A stretch of DNA of 64,000 bases from Archangium gephyra (GTDB lineage Bacteria; Myxococcota; Myxococcia; Myxococcales; Myxococcaceae), in the NCBI RefSeq assembly GCF_001027285.1, contig NZ_CP011509.1:9820501-9884500 (forward strand), written 5' to 3'. The first letter of the stretch is position 1. Each line of letters opens with the position of its first letter. The notes under the pieces are model-generated. The model did not search any database. It had not been told where the DNA came from and saw only the letters and a list, made by a program, of their open reading frames with translations. A program made the translations under genes and the position numbers. Shown in pieces: positions 41,906-52,859 of the stretch.

Positions 41906-43372
41906 ATGAATTGGCGCCATGCGCGCATCGTGAGCGTGCTCTTCGTCTTCGTGCTGGCCATGCCCGCCGCGGCGGCAACGCGACAGCAGGAGATTGACCG
42001 GCTCGTCACGAAGTACCACCAGTTGCGCCAGTTCAACGGCGCCGTGCTCGTTGCCGACGAGAAGGGCCTCGTCCACAAGAAAGGCTACGGCCAGGCGAAC
42101 TTCGAATGGCAGCTGCCGAATACACCCGACACGAAGTTCCGCCTCGGCTCCATCACGAAGCAGTTCACCTCGATGGTCATCATGCAGCTCGTCGCCGAGG
42201 GGAAGCTCCAGCTCGAGGACAAGCTCTCGACGCATCTGCCGGACTACCGCAAGGACACGGGCGAGCGCATCACCATCTCCCACCTGCTGAACCACACCTC
42301 GGGCATCCCGAGCTACACGTCCTCGCCCACGTTCTTCGCGAACGACTCGCGCGATCCCTACCCGGTCGCGGACTTCGTGAAGAAGTTCGCCAGCGGCGAC
42401 CTCGAGTTCGAACCCGGGACGAAGTGGTCGTACAACAACTCCGGCTACTTCCTGCTCGGGGCCATCATCGAGAAGCTCACCGGGATGACGTATGCGCAGG
42501 CGCTGCAGCAGCGCATCTTCGGCCCGCTGGGGATGAAGAACTCCGGCTATGACGTCCACGCGGCGGTGCTGCCCAAGCGCGCGAGTGGCTATCAGTACGG
42601 GCCCGCCGGGTTGATCAACGCGCCCTACCTCGACATGGGGCTGCCGTATGCCGCCGGCTCCCTGTATTCGACGGTGGAGGATCTCTATCTCTGGGACCGG
42701 GCGCTCTACCTCGACAAGCTGCTCCCCGCGCCGCTCAAGCAGCAGATGTTCACGCCGGTGATGAACCAGTACGCCCACGGGTGGAGCGTGAGGCCGATCA
42801 CGCTGAACGACGCCAAGACGGAGCTCGCCACCGTCAGCCACACGGGCGGAATCAACGGGTTCTCCACCCTTCTCATCCGCGTCCCCGAGCGCAAGGAGCT
42901 CGTCGTGCTCCTCGACAATACGTCGCGCGGCGACAAGCTCCTGGAGCTCGCGGCCGGGGTGCTGAGCATCCTTCATGGCATTGCGCCCCAGCAGCCCCGG
43001 CAGGCCATCGGGGAAGTCGTGATGGCGGCGCTCGACAAGGCGTCCGTGGCGGAGGCCATCGCCAGGTACAAGGCCCTCAAGACGACGAAGGCGGCCGAGT
43101 ACGACTTCTCCCCGGTGGAGCTGAATCGCACCGGATATCAGCTGCTGGGCGCCGGGCGCGTGGCGGACGCGATCGCGATCTTCGAGCTGAACGTGGAGAT
43201 GTTTCCCAGCGATGGGAACGCCTACGACAGCCTGGGTGAGGCGTACATGGTCAGCGGCAACAAGGAGCGGGCGATCGCGAACTACCGCCGCTCCCTGGAG
43301 CTGACCCCCAAGAACACGAACGCGGTGGAGATGCTCAAGAAGCTAGAGGAGAGGGCCCACCAGGCGCCCTGA
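41906..43372 (+). CDS. Class C beta-lactamase-like serine hydrolase with TPR tail
   Basis: A 488-aa exported protein (signal MNWRHARIVSVLFVFVLAMP then AAAA). The penicillin-binding/class C fold carries SITK (Ser-x-x-Lys) after RLG, YNN (Tyr-x-Asn) in TKWSYNNSGYFLLG, and HTGG in place of KTG. The family includes AmpC, DD-peptidases and esterases. The last about 120 residues contain TPR-like helices (GYQLLGAGRVADAIAIFELN, YDSLGEAYMVSGNKERAIAN), which probably bind a partner. GGGGG five bases before ATG 41906 supports this start over ATG 41894. It is divergent from the peptide gene. Confidence 0.85.
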   Translation: MNWRHARIVSVLFVFVLAMPAAAATRQQEIDRLVTKYHQLRQFNGAVLVADEKGLVHKKGYGQANFEWQLPNTPDTKFRLGSITKQFTSMVIMQLVAEGKLQLEDKLSTHLPDYRKDTGERITISHLLNHTSGIPSYTSSPTFFANDSRDPYPVADFVKKFASGDLEFEPGTKWSYNNSGYFLLGAIIEKLTGMTYAQALQQRIFGPLGMKNSGYDVHAAVLPKRASGYQYGPAGLINAPYLDMGLPYAAGSLYSTVEDLYLWDRALYLDKLLPAPLKQQMFTPVMNQYAHGWSVRPITLNDAKTELATVSHTGGINGFSTLLIRVPERKELVVLLDNTSRGDKLLELAAGVLSILHGIAPQQPRQAIGEVVMAALDKASVAEAIARYKALKTTKAAEYDFSPVELNRTGYQLLGAGRVADAIAIFELNVEMFPSDGNAYDSLGEAYMVSGNKERAIANYRRSLELTPKNTNAVEMLKKLEERAHQAP

Positions 43373-43380
43373 CAATCCCA

Positions 43381-43402
43381 TCCCCGCCCGCTCGGGCGGG
43401 GA
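43381..43402. terminator. GC-rich hairpin after the serine hydrolase
   Basis: CCCCGCCC and GGGCGGGG arms with a 4-base loop, extended by a T-A pair, 9 bases after the stop. There is no U-tract, so it may act on either strand as a Rho-assisted or structural end. Confidence 0.45.
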
Positions 43403-43477
43403 ATACGCACGACAGCATTCGTGTCCCATGCTGTCGGCCTTCCCTCCGAAGCAGTCCGCCCAGGCCGGCAGGATCTC

Positions 43478-45757
43478 ATGTCGCCCTCTCTCCAATCCAG
43501 AGCCCCCCTGGCCCGGTCCACGCTCCTGCACATGGGCGTGCGCATCGCGGTCATCATCGCCCTGACCACGTTCTTCAGCTACCTGCACATGTTCCAGACG
43601 CTGCGCGAGGAAGCCCGCGCGCAACTGGAGCAGCATGTCTCGGAGCGTGGCCAGCGCGAGCAGGCCATCTTCGTGCTGGCCGAGGACAACCACGCCGTCC
43701 TCAAGACAGCCCTCGCGGAGCGGATTCGAGCCCTCTCACCGCAGGAGGTGAGCGAGCGCTTCGATCGCCTGTTCGTCCACCTGCCCGATGGCACGGTCCG
43801 CAACCGTCCCGAGGGCTTCGATGGCACGAAGATGGTCGGCCTCTTCGTCCCCCAGGGGGTGGAGCTCGACGCGGAGCTGCGCCGGAGGATCCTCGCCTCG
43901 TACGACGTGCTCACGCAGTACGGGCCCGCCTTCCATACGCGCTTCACGGACACGTACATCACGCTGCCCGAGGGGCCGAACCTCCTCTACTGGCCAGAGA
44001 GCCCCACCTACAGCCAGGACGCGCAGCCGGACTTCTCGCTCACCGAGCTCGCGTACTTCCCCATCAGCACCCCCCAGAACAACCCGGAGCGGAAGACGGC
44101 CTGGAGCGAGGCCTACTTCGATCCTCCTTCCCAGCTCTCCATCACCTCCGTTGTCACCCCGCTGGACCTGGACGGCCGCCATGTCGCGACCCTCGCTCAC
44201 GACGTGGTGCTCGGGGACATGGTGACCCGCACCCATCAGGACCGGCTGCCCGGCACCTACAACATCATCTTCCGCGATGATGGGCAGCTCATCGCCCACC
44301 CCGAGATGCCAGCGACGGGAGACGCTGGGGTCTACAACATCCTGGGCACCGTGAAGCAGTCGGACGGAGTGCCCGCCCCGCTCGGCTCCGAGCAGCTGCG
44401 TGCCCACCTGCGCGCCATCTTCGAGCGGGTGCGGAAGGCGCCGCCCGGCGAGCGCGTGCTGGAGCTGCCCGAGCACGGCGAGTACCTCGCCACGACGCGG
44501 CTCCAGGGCCCCGGCTGGACCTTCGTCACGGTCCTCCCCGAGAGCGTGGTGACGAAGCCCGCGCTCCAGGCCGCCCGCTACGTGCTGCTGCTGGGCCTCC
44601 TCTCGCTCGTCCTCGAGCTGGTCATCATGGCCTGGGTGCTCCGGCATCAGGTCACCCGCCCGCTGGTGGACTTCGCCCAGGCGACCGACCGCGTCGCCTC
44701 CGGCGATTTCCACGTCGAGCTGGACACCTCACGCCACGACGAGCTGGGACAGCTGGCCCGCGCCTTCCGGCTCATGGCCGACGAGGTGCAGCGCCGCGAG
44801 CAGGCCCTGCGCGAGGCCAACGAGAGCTTGGAGCAGCGTGTCGAGGAGCGCACCCGCGAGCTCAAGGACGTCCACATGCAGCTGGTGCAGACCGCCCGCC
44901 GCGCGGGCATGGCGGAGATCGCCACCAACGTGCTGCACAACGTGGGCAACGTGCTCAACAGCGTCTACACCTCCGCCCAGCTCGCCAGGGAGCGGATGGC
45001 GGGCATGCGTCTGGAGCAGGTGGGCCGTGTGGCCCAGATGATCGAGGAGCACCAGCCCGACGTCGGCACCTTCCTCACCCAGGACGAGCGCGGGCGCAAG
45101 GTCATGCCCTTCCTGAACAAGCTGGGGCAGAACCTGCTCGAGGAGCGCAAGGACATCGTCACGCTGCTCGACGACGTGGGCCGCTACACCGAGCACGTGG
45201 GCGACATCGTCAAGGTGCAACAGAACTACGCCCGGCTCCCCCGCGTCCACGAGCCCGTTCAATTGGCGGACCTGGTGGAGGACGCGCTGCGCATCAACTC
45301 GGCCGGACTCATCCGCCATCAGGTGAAGGTACAGCGGCAACTGGCCCCGTTGCCTCCCGTGCTCACCGACAAGCACAAGACGTTGATGATCCTCGTCAAC
45401 CTGGTCAGCAACGCCAAGTACGCCATGGACGGCGTGCCCGTGGCCGAGCGGCTCCTCACCGTGAAGATGGAGCGCACCCCCTCCGGACCGGTGCACCTCC
45501 AGGTCCACGACAATGGAATGGGCATCGCGCCGGAGATGCTCACCCGCATCTTCCAGTACGGCTTCACCACCCGGGACGAAGGGCATGGCTTCGGCCTGCA
45601 CTCCAGCGCCGTCGCGGCCCAGGAGATGGGTGGCTCGCTGACCGTCCACAGCGAGGGTCCGGGCCACGGAGCCACCTTCACCCTGGAGCTTCCCTCCCTC
45701 CCGGGGGCCGAGGAGGAAACCACTCGTTTTCCCCTGCCCCGGCCGTCCAACGGTTAG
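43478..45757 (+). CDS. Sensor histidine kinase with large extracytoplasmic domain
   Basis: A 759-aa kinase. TM1 (MGVRIAVIIALTTFFSYLHM) precedes a about 340-residue periplasmic domain of Cache-like character (GTYNIIFRDDGQLIAHPEM), TM2 (YVLLLGLLSLVLELVIMAWV), HAMP, and a coiled coil. The dimerisation helix is of the type with GMAEIATNVLHNVGNVLNSV, where His is the phospho-acceptor. The ATPase domain has NLVSNAKYAM, DNGMGI, FTTRDEGHGFGLHSS. ATG 43478 with AGGA upstream is preferred over GTG 43421. No response regulator is adjacent, so it is an orphan kinase. Confidence 0.9.
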   Translation: MSPSLQSRAPLARSTLLHMGVRIAVIIALTTFFSYLHMFQTLREEARAQLEQHVSERGQREQAIFVLAEDNHAVLKTALAERIRALSPQEVSERFDRLFVHLPDGTVRNRPEGFDGTKMVGLFVPQGVELDAELRRRILASYDVLTQYGPAFHTRFTDTYITLPEGPNLLYWPESPTYSQDAQPDFSLTELAYFPISTPQNNPERKTAWSEAYFDPPSQLSITSVVTPLDLDGRHVATLAHDVVLGDMVTRTHQDRLPGTYNIIFRDDGQLIAHPEMPATGDAGVYNILGTVKQSDGVPAPLGSEQLRAHLRAIFERVRKAPPGERVLELPEHGEYLATTRLQGPGWTFVTVLPESVVTKPALQAARYVLLLGLLSLVLELVIMAWVLRHQVTRPLVDFAQATDRVASGDFHVELDTSRHDELGQLARAFRLMADEVQRREQALREANESLEQRVEERTRELKDVHMQLVQTARRAGMAEIATNVLHNVGNVLNSVYTSAQLARERMAGMRLEQVGRVAQMIEEHQPDVGTFLTQDERGRKVMPFLNKLGQNLLEERKDIVTLLDDVGRYTEHVGDIVKVQQNYARLPRVHEPVQLADLVEDALRINSAGLIRHQVKVQRQLAPLPPVLTDKHKTLMILVNLVSNAKYAMDGVPVAERLLTVKMERTPSGPVHLQVHDNGMGIAPEMLTRIFQYGFTTRDEGHGFGLHSSAVAAQEMGGSLTVHSEGPGHGATFTLELPSLPGAEEETTRFPLPRPSNG

Positions 45758-45759
45758 AG

Positions 45760-45843
45760 ACGTCTGTCCGTCACCTGCTCTCAACGGGTCTGGGCTCGAC
45801 CTTCGTCGTCGAGCTCCCCTTGAGTGGGCCCTCCGGGGGCTGA
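45760..45843 (+). pseudogene. Remnant of a histidine-kinase C-terminus
   Basis: Right after the kinase stop, a separate frame reads LLSTGLGSTFVVELPLSGPS then a stop. This matches the last strand of HATPase domains (G-GSTF-VELPL). No upstream kinase sequence remains in that frame, so it is probably a relic of a deleted or recombined kinase gene. Confidence 0.4.
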
Positions 45844-45887
45844 TGGCGCTCCTGCCCGGCGGAGGGTGGCGCGGCGTTCCGTGTCCG

Positions 45888-47197
<1,310 letters not shown>

Positions 47198-47201
<4 letters not shown>

Positions 47202-48142
47202 TCGAAGACCCTCACGGGGAAGTCCCGCTTCGCCGCGAACCGGAGCAGCTCCAGCACCACGTCCCTGGAGCCTCCCAGCTTGCTGGCGGCGGAGAGATTG
47301 ACGGCCAGGTCCAATCCCTCGGGCTGGGAGACAGCCAGCGCACCGGGATCGACCTTCTCATGGATGATGCGGTTGGCCAGCCGTCCCGCCTGCTGCCCGA
47401 TGGCGGTGGGGCTGGGAGCGAGGGCGAGCGTGGCGCCCTCCTTCACCTGACTGGGGGTGAGGCCCACCAGCGGCAGGTGTTGAGCGGTGGCGAAGGCGAT
47501 GAGCTCCTGGACGACGGCGGCGTTGCCCACCGTCTTGTCGGCCACCATGAGCAGCGCGTCCACCTTCTCCTTGGAGCCGGCGAGCACCTTCTCCGCCTTG
47601 CTCTGCGCGTCCGCCGCGAGCGGCACGATGGAGAGGCCCAGGGGACCCGCGGCCGACTGCGCCGCCTCCACCAGCCCGGCGGAGTAGCGCGGGTCATGCA
47701 GGATGCCCACCCGCTTCGCCGAGGGCGCCAGGGCCTTGAGGGCGGCCAGCTCGGGACGGAAGTCACTGGTGAGCGCGATGCCGGTGATGTTGGGGCCCTC
47801 CAGGCCGTACTTCTCGTAGTAGGGCACCATGGCGAAGAGGACGGGGACCTGCGTGTCCAACGTGCGGCGGGCGGTGTTGGCCGCCAGCGGGCCGATGGCC
47901 AGCACCAGCGCCGGCTTCTGCGAGGCGATGCGCTGGAAGGCCCGGGTCGCCGTCTGGGCGCTGTCCTCCAGCGTCACCTCCACCACCTCGGCGCGCACCT
48001 CGGCGATGAAGCCGGCCACCACCGCCGCGTAGGGAGCGAGCCCGGCGGACTTCACCACCACCACGCGGGGCCGCGCCGGCTCCGAGGAGGCCACCAGCGG
48101 CGCCCATAGCACCAGCAGGGCGAGCCACCCCCACCGCTTCAT
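47198..48142 (-). CDS. ABC transporter substrate-binding protein (ABC_sub_bind type)
   Basis: A 314-aa exported binding protein (signal MKRWGWLALLVLWAPLVASS). The fold is the type of PF04392: VVVVKSAGLAPYAAVVAGF at the start, PVLFAMVPYYEKYGL, NITGIALTSDFRPELAAL, KRVGILHDPRYSAGL and LPLVGLTPSQVKEGATLAL. No permease or ATPase gene is nearby, so it may serve a distant transporter or act as a sensor. The ATG start overlaps the kinase stop by four bases and its own stop overlaps the purB start by four. Confidence 0.85.
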
Positions 48143-49800
48143 GGCTTCGCCCCCTGCGAGGGCGAAGGAGCCGTGGGAGCCGGCTGGGAGCCGTGGCGGA
48201 TCTTCCACAGCAGCCAGTACCCGCCCGCCGCGCCCAGGCCGAGGCCCGCGAGCGTCAGCAGCACCAGCACCACCGTGGAGGAGCGGGAGCGGGGAGCCGG
48301 TGCCGCGGGCGCGGGCACGTTCCGGGGCGCCACACGGGCGGGAGCGGCGTGCACCTCGGGCCGGGGCTGGGGCTCGGCGCGCGCGGCGGGAGCCGGAGGA
48401 GCCGGTGCCGGACGCGGCTTGGGAGCGGGAGCGGGAGCGGGCTTGGGAGCCCGGCCCATCATGGCCGCGAGCGTCGCCGAGTCGAGCGGCTGGGTGGCAT
48501 CCAGCGGACGCGCGTTCTCCTGGGCCTTCGAGGCGAGCCGCTGCTCGATGCTGTCGGCGGACAGCAGCTCGGTGGGCGCGGAGTCCACGCGGGGCACCTC
48601 GCGCGTGGGAGTGCTCGGCACGGGGACCTCCTGGAGAGTGGCCTTGGGGAGCTCTTCCAGGGTGGGGCTGCCGCCCACGACGGGCACCTGGATCGTCGGG
48701 GCCGCCAGGGCGGGCAGCTCGGCGGTGGGAACGGGCGGCGGCAGCATGTCCGAGCCCAGGGGAGAGGCCGTCGCCAGCTCGGCGGTGAGGCTGTAGGGCA
48801 CCGGCTTGGGACGGGGACGGGCGGCAGCCCCCGGGGCCTGCGCTCCCGCCGCGGGCTTCGCGGGCCCGGTGGACGCCGGCCTCGGACGCGCCAGGGCCGC
48901 GGAGAACTCCGCGAGGAACTCGCTCGCCGTCTTCGGCCGCGCGAGCGGATTGGCGTTGACGGTCCGCCGGTAGAGGGACTCCACGCCGGGCGGCAGCTCG
49001 GGATCGTGGGCTTGCAGCTCGGGCACCTCGCCCTCCTCGGGCGTCTGGCCGGTGAGCAGCTCGCCCAGGATGACGCCGAGCGAGTAGAGGTCCATCCGGA
49101 TGTCCAGCTCGCCACCTTCGGCGTACTCGGGAGCGACGTAGCTCGCGACACGCCAGACCTTCTGGGCCTGGAGGAAGGGCAGCCGGGGAATGCCGAGCGC
49201 CAGCCCGTAGTCCGTCACCTTCAGCATGTCCGGCAGGACGACGATGTTCTCGGGCTTGAGGTCCGAGTGCGGCCCGTACTTGTGGGCGGTGTTCAGCGCC
49301 TCGACGAGTTGCGCCAGCAGGGGCTCGAGCTCCTTGGCCGAGAAGCGCTGACCCTGGGCCGCGCGCTGCTCCATCATCCGCCGCAGCGTCATGCCCTCGA
49401 GCAGCTGCGTGGTGAAGTAGGGCCGGTTGCGGTCCTCGCCCTCCTCGTAGACGCGCACGTGGTGGGGGTGGGTGAGCTTCTTGCCCTGGCGCAGCGCGAA
49501 GGAGAACTGGGTGCGCTCCTCGGGCATCTGCACCAGGCGGGGGTTGATGACCTTGAGCGCGACCTCGACATCCATCTCCTGGTCGAGCGCGCGGAAGACA
49601 TGGCCCACCGGGCCCGGTCCGAGCACCTCGCGGATGGCGTAGCGCTTCGCGAAGACGTCGCCGACCTTGTAGGGAGCCTCCACGCCCGCCCCACGACGGC
49701 GCGGGCCGGCCCCCGCCGCGGCGCCCGTGAGCTTCAGCCCACAGGTGGCGCAGGATTCACTGTTGTCGGGGACCTGGCTGCCGCAGCGGTGGCAAAGCAA
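48139..49800 (-). CDS. Zinc-ribbon serine/threonine protein kinase (non-RD, DYG variant)
   Basis: A 553-aa Hanks-type kinase. A zinc ribbon (LCHRCGSQVPDNSESCATCG) opens the protein; the kinase domain has a Gly-loop LGPGPVGHVF, VALKVI (Lys), HSDLKPENIVV in place of HRDLKPEN, and DYG in place of DFG, and APEYAEGGELDIRMDLYSLG. The catalytic Asp, Asn and Lys are retained, so activity is possible. A Pro/Ala-rich linker leads to a single membrane helix near the C-terminus (TVVLVLLTLAGLGLGAAGGY). The start is uncertain: TTG 49800 places the ribbon at the N-terminus; a TTG at 49881 would add 27 residues. Confidence 0.82.
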   Translation of the reverse strand: MLCHRCGSQVPDNSESCATCGLKLTGAAAGAGPRRRGAGVEAPYKVGDVFAKRYAIREVLGPGPVGHVFRALDQEMDVEVALKVINPRLVQMPEERTQFSFALRQGKKLTHPHHVRVYEEGEDRNRPYFTTQLLEGMTLRRMMEQRAAQGQRFSAKELEPLLAQLVEALNTAHKYGPHSDLKPENIVVLPDMLKVTDYGLALGIPRLPFLQAQKVWRVASYVAPEYAEGGELDIRMDLYSLGVILGELLTGQTPEEGEVPELQAHDPELPPGVESLYRRTVNANPLARPKTASEFLAEFSAALARPRPASTGPAKPAAGAQAPGAAARPRPKPVPYSLTAELATASPLGSDMLPPPVPTAELPALAAPTIQVPVVGGSPTLEELPKATLQEVPVPSTPTREVPRVDSAPTELLSADSIEQRLASKAQENARPLDATQPLDSATLAAMMGRAPKPAPAPAPKPRPAPAPPAPAARAEPQPRPEVHAAPARVAPRNVPAPAAPAPRSRSSTVVLVLLTLAGLGLGAAGGYWLLWKIRHGSQPAPTAPSPSQGAKP

Positions 49801-49902
49801 AGCGGTCGAACTCCCGGAGGTGGGGGGCAGTTGCGGGGCCTCCAGAAGGCACCCACCATGGGTCTTAACCCGCCGCGCCAAGAGGGGGCAAGAAACGCCA
49901 GC

Positions 49903-50358
49903 TTAGCGGCCCGTCGAGCCGAAGCCCCCCTCACCCCGCACCGTGGTGTCAAGCACCTCCACTTCCCAGAATGCAACTGGGGCAACCGGCGCCACCACCA
50001 GTTGAGCGATGCGATCGCCGCGCTGCAGGGTGAAGGGTTCGCGGGAGAGGTTGACGAGAAGCACTTTTACCTCTCCCCTGTAATCCGCATCCACTGTACC
50101 TGGAGAGATTAGCAACGTGATGCCGTGCCGCAACGCCAACCCGGAACGGGGCCTAACCTGAGCCTCGTAGCCGGGGGGCAGCGCTAGAGCAAGCCCTGTA
50201 GGCACCGCCACGCGATCAAGAGGCTCAAGCGTCAGTTCCCCGTCGATGTCGGCCCGTAGATCCATGCCAGCCGCGAGCGCCGTCTCATAGCGCGGTAGCG
50301 GCAGCGGCTCTGGGTGTTCTCGCACCCGGCGCACCCTCACCGTGATGGGGGAAGTCAT
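49903..50358 (-). CDS. dut: Deoxyuridine 5'-triphosphate nucleotidohydrolase
   Basis: A 151-aa trimeric dUTPase converting dUTP to dUMP and PPi. The five family motifs are in order: [40 protein letters not shown] and the C-terminal [14 protein letters not shown] 50358 gives the standard length; the longer frame upstream enters the AT-rich island. It borders that island, where two dCTP-deaminase/dUTPase-fold genes lie in the opposite orientation. Confidence 0.95.
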   Translation of the reverse strand: MTSPITVRVRRVREHPEPLPLPRYETALAAGMDLRADIDGELTLEPLDRVAVPTGLALALPPGYEAQVRPRSGLALRHGITLLISPGTVDADYRGEVKVLLVNLSREPFTLQRGDRIAQLVVAPVAPVAFWEVEVLDTTVRGEGGFGSTGR

Positions 50359-50546
50359 GCCCGAGCATCTATCATGCTCCGAAAGAGGCGCTAGATTTTG
50401 GCGCAGCTCTGCATTCGTCACGAGGAAAGGAGCGAGATATGAAGGCGGAACACAGCGGTTAATAAAGTGTGCCGTGCTCAATCTGGACAAGACACCTTGC
50501 GACACCGCAGCATCGCCACATTCAACCATCTTCGCACGAGCCAATC
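50359..50546. promoter_or_regulatory. Divergent region between dut and the AT-rich island
   Basis: 188 bases in which base composition shifts from GC-rich to AT-richer. It contains the left border of the foreign segment and the promoters of both directions. No precise -35/-10 pair can be claimed. Confidence 0.4.
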
Positions 50547-51077
50547 ATGATCCTGACCCGCCGAGAGATAGCTCAATTACTCAAGAAAAAGATAGTTTCA
50601 AACCCCAGAACCGAGCCAGCCATCGACTCCATCTCAATCACCCTGCACTTAGGGAACCAATTTGCCTATTACGAGCCACCTACAACAGAAGCATTTGTAC
50701 CCCCCATGGAAATGCCACTCACCTATGACACCATTGAGCGCCCCGAGGATGGCTACATATTACTCCCCAACAGCACTGTACTAGCAGCCTCAGAGGAACT
50801 CATAACAATGCCTTTAAACCTGATGGGTCTTATGCAAACACGAAGCAGTCTCGCCCGAGGCTTCCTTATGATCCACCCATCCGCAGGACATATTGAACCA
50901 GGATACAAGGGGGCGTTAACCTTCGAACTAGTAAATCTCAGCAAATTTCACTACAAACTTGTTCCTGGAATGCCCATTGCCAAGCTCTTTCTCATGCAAC
51001 TCGCATCCGAAGTTCCACAAGAGCATGGATACAACGGACGCTATCAAAATGCCAAAGGCCCAATCGGGATGAAGTAG
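50547..51077 (+). CDS. dCTP deaminase/dUTPase-fold enzyme
   Basis: A 176-aa protein of the dCTP deaminase branch of the dUTPase superfamily. Family elements are visible: MILTRREIAQLLKKK, the LMQTRSSLARGFLMIHPSAG strand-turn with RSS, HIEPGYKGALTFELVNLS where Glu is the expected catalytic residue, LVPGMPIAKLFLM, and the C-terminal GRYQNAKGPIGMK. Composition (about half AT) contrasts sharply with the flanks. Stand-alone dCTP deaminases are known antiphage effectors that drain dCTP during infection; a normal housekeeping role is also possible. The next gene encodes a related but divergent fold. Confidence 0.82.
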   Translation: MILTRREIAQLLKKKIVSNPRTEPAIDSISITLHLGNQFAYYEPPTTEAFVPPMEMPLTYDTIERPEDGYILLPNSTVLAASEELITMPLNLMGLMQTRSSLARGFLMIHPSAGHIEPGYKGALTFELVNLSKFHYKLVPGMPIAKLFLMQLASEVPQEHGYNGRYQNAKGPIGMK

Positions 51078-51178
51078 CGCGCGACCCCAGTAGCGCTCGA
51101 TAATTGCGCTCCCAGAAACCTATCACTCTCAACCCAAACGACAACCCCAACAAACACCATTCAGCCAGCAAAACCACA

Positions 51179-51868
51179 ATGAGCGTCATCCCAATCATCA
51201 TAGCAACGAACAAAGGAACCGTTGTCTGCAACAAAAACGACTTCTACTCAAACAACGGAAGAGACGGGGACTTGGTACTCATAGAGAATATCGACAAGAA
51301 GCAATTCGAAGAACTCAGAAACCCGGACTCTCAAGACGCCAATACAAGCTACGACCTGACAGTTGGTCGCGAGTACATAGACCTTTTAGACAAATCAAAG
51401 CACGGAATTACCGAGAACAACCCCCTCGAACTCCGCCCTGGTTCAGCAGCAATCATCGAGACGACAGAGTATGTTCATTTCCCGAGATCAAGATTCGGAC
51501 ACATTGTGCCCAAAGTCTCCAGACTGCACGAGGGACTCTCCAACACATCATCCAAAGTTGATCCTGGGTACGAAGGAAAACTCGCCATTGCCGTATTCAA
51601 CCTAGGCCAGAACACAATCACACTCAACAAGGGGGATAAATTCTGCACACTCTACATCCTAAGTGTCGACACAGGAAGAGAGGTCAGACCCTACCAGAAA
51701 GAAGCCAAATCGCTTCCGCCAGGGCTACCAAGGAAGAACATCAAGCAAGTGCTAACGCTAGTGAACGAGAACAGTTGGATCTCCATCCTTCTGAGCATCA
51801 TCTCATTGTCCATAAGCATCCTGACACTAGCACTATCGCTCGCCAACACCTTCAAGCTATTCGACTAA
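51179..51868 (+). CDS. Membrane-anchored dCTP-deaminase-like protein lacking catalytic residues
   Basis: A 229-aa protein. Residues about 85-185 align with the upstream deaminase: DLTVGREYIDLL, GHIVPKVSRLHEGLSNTSSK, VDPGYEGKLAIAVFN, ITLNKGDKFCTLYIL. The RSS triad is replaced by KVS and the catalytic Glu position (FELVN in the neighbour) reads IAVFN, so catalysis is unlikely. A C-terminal hydrophobic segment (ISILLSIISLSISILTLALS) should anchor it to the membrane. ATG 51179 is preferred to a TTG further upstream. Likely a nucleotide-binding sensor or regulator paired with the deaminase; unproven. Composition matches the island. Confidence 0.68.
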   Translation: MSVIPIIIATNKGTVVCNKNDFYSNNGRDGDLVLIENIDKKQFEELRNPDSQDANTSYDLTVGREYIDLLDKSKHGITENNPLELRPGSAAIIETTEYVHFPRSRFGHIVPKVSRLHEGLSNTSSKVDPGYEGKLAIAVFNLGQNTITLNKGDKFCTLYILSVDTGREVRPYQKEAKSLPPGLPRKNIKQVLTLVNENSWISILLSIISLSISILTLALSLANTFKLFD

Positions 51869-51902
51869 TCCAAGCATCCCACAACCCCAATTCACAACAA
51901 AC

Positions 51903-52859
51903 CTAGCCCTCACCTGTACGCAACGCCCAGTGGGTCTGCTCCCAGTACACAGTCCCCCGAATCACAAGATGGATAGCCCGCGGTTCCTCTGCACCGCGCC
52001 ATGCTGCAGAAATAAGCGCAAAAGGGACCGACAACTGAGAACCATGCTTCGTAACAACATGGAAAGGTCCCGGGCCTTCTGGCGGCAAAGATTCAAACGA
52101 GAGTTTTCTCTCCCCCGCATAATATTTTCCACCGTACCTCACCATGGCCAGTCGAATACTATCCTCCTCCAAGCTTACGAGCGCTCCCTGTCCTCCATTG
52201 TACAAGGGCACTGGCTCCTCAACTGCGATAATGCCAACTTCCGCTTTAATCACTAGGGGACTTACGACTCGTACGATAGGGCCACCCAATTCGGCATTGA
52301 ACGGGACATCCCCCATGAGTTTTTTGATTTTCAAAAAGAGGAAGCGATTTGCGACGTGATTACGTTCCATGGCCTCATCAATACTGAGAAATCTGGTATC
52401 ACGTCCCATCCGAAAGGGGAACAAACACCCGCCATCCTTACCCTGTATCCCTACCACACCATAGGGCCATGGCGGCACATTGATGACTAGAGTTTCTTGC
52501 CCTCCCGCCGTGGTGATTTCAATTATCTCCACATGATTTGCCAGGCCTGAGGGAGTGAGATAGTTTCGGAGCCACATCTCAAGCTGTTCGCGCTTGCCCT
52601 CGTGTTTGAACCTCTGGTTCCATCCTGAAGCCCGATCGTTAGTGTCCGAGACACCGACGACGATAGTTCCCCCCTCACTGTTAGCAAACGCGGCAATGTC
52701 CTTGGCCGCCTCCTGACCAGGTTCCCGGTTGCTATTCGGATTCTTGGTCCAAAAGAACTCTTTAAAATCGAGATGCATCGACTCGATCTCTTGGTTAGCA
52801 ACCAATTGAATGGTCGTCTCTGCATCTCTAATGGGCGAATGCAAATAGGCGAGCGCCAT
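51903..52859 (-). CDS. AlbA_2 (Schlafen-type) putative DNA/RNA-binding protein
   Basis: A 318-aa protein. The AlbA_2 domain (about residues 22-140) has ESMHLDFKEFFW, EAAKDIAAFANSEGGTIVVGVSD and a following LRNYLTP region; the DFKE and NSEGG motifs are diagnostic. The C-terminal half is beta-rich and unassigned. TAGGAG lies 8 bases before ATG 52859. AlbA_2/Schlafen-like genes are frequent in mobile and defence islands and some have nuclease activity. It converges on the two deaminase-fold genes with a 34-base gap and shares their low GC. Confidence 0.8.
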   Translation of the reverse strand: MALAYLHSPIRDAETTIQLVANQEIESMHLDFKEFFWTKNPNSNREPGQEAAKDIAAFANSEGGTIVVGVSDTNDRASGWNQRFKHEGKREQLEMWLRNYLTPSGLANHVEIIEITTAGGQETLVINVPPWPYGVVGIQGKDGGCLFPFRMGRDTRFLSIDEAMERNHVANRFLFLKIKKLMGDVPFNAELGGPIVRVVSPLVIKAEVGIIAVEEPVPLYNGGQGALVSLEEDSIRLAMVRYGGKYYAGERKLSFESLPPEGPGPFHVVTKHGSQLSVPFALISAAWRGAEEPRAIHLVIRGTVYWEQTHWALRTGEG

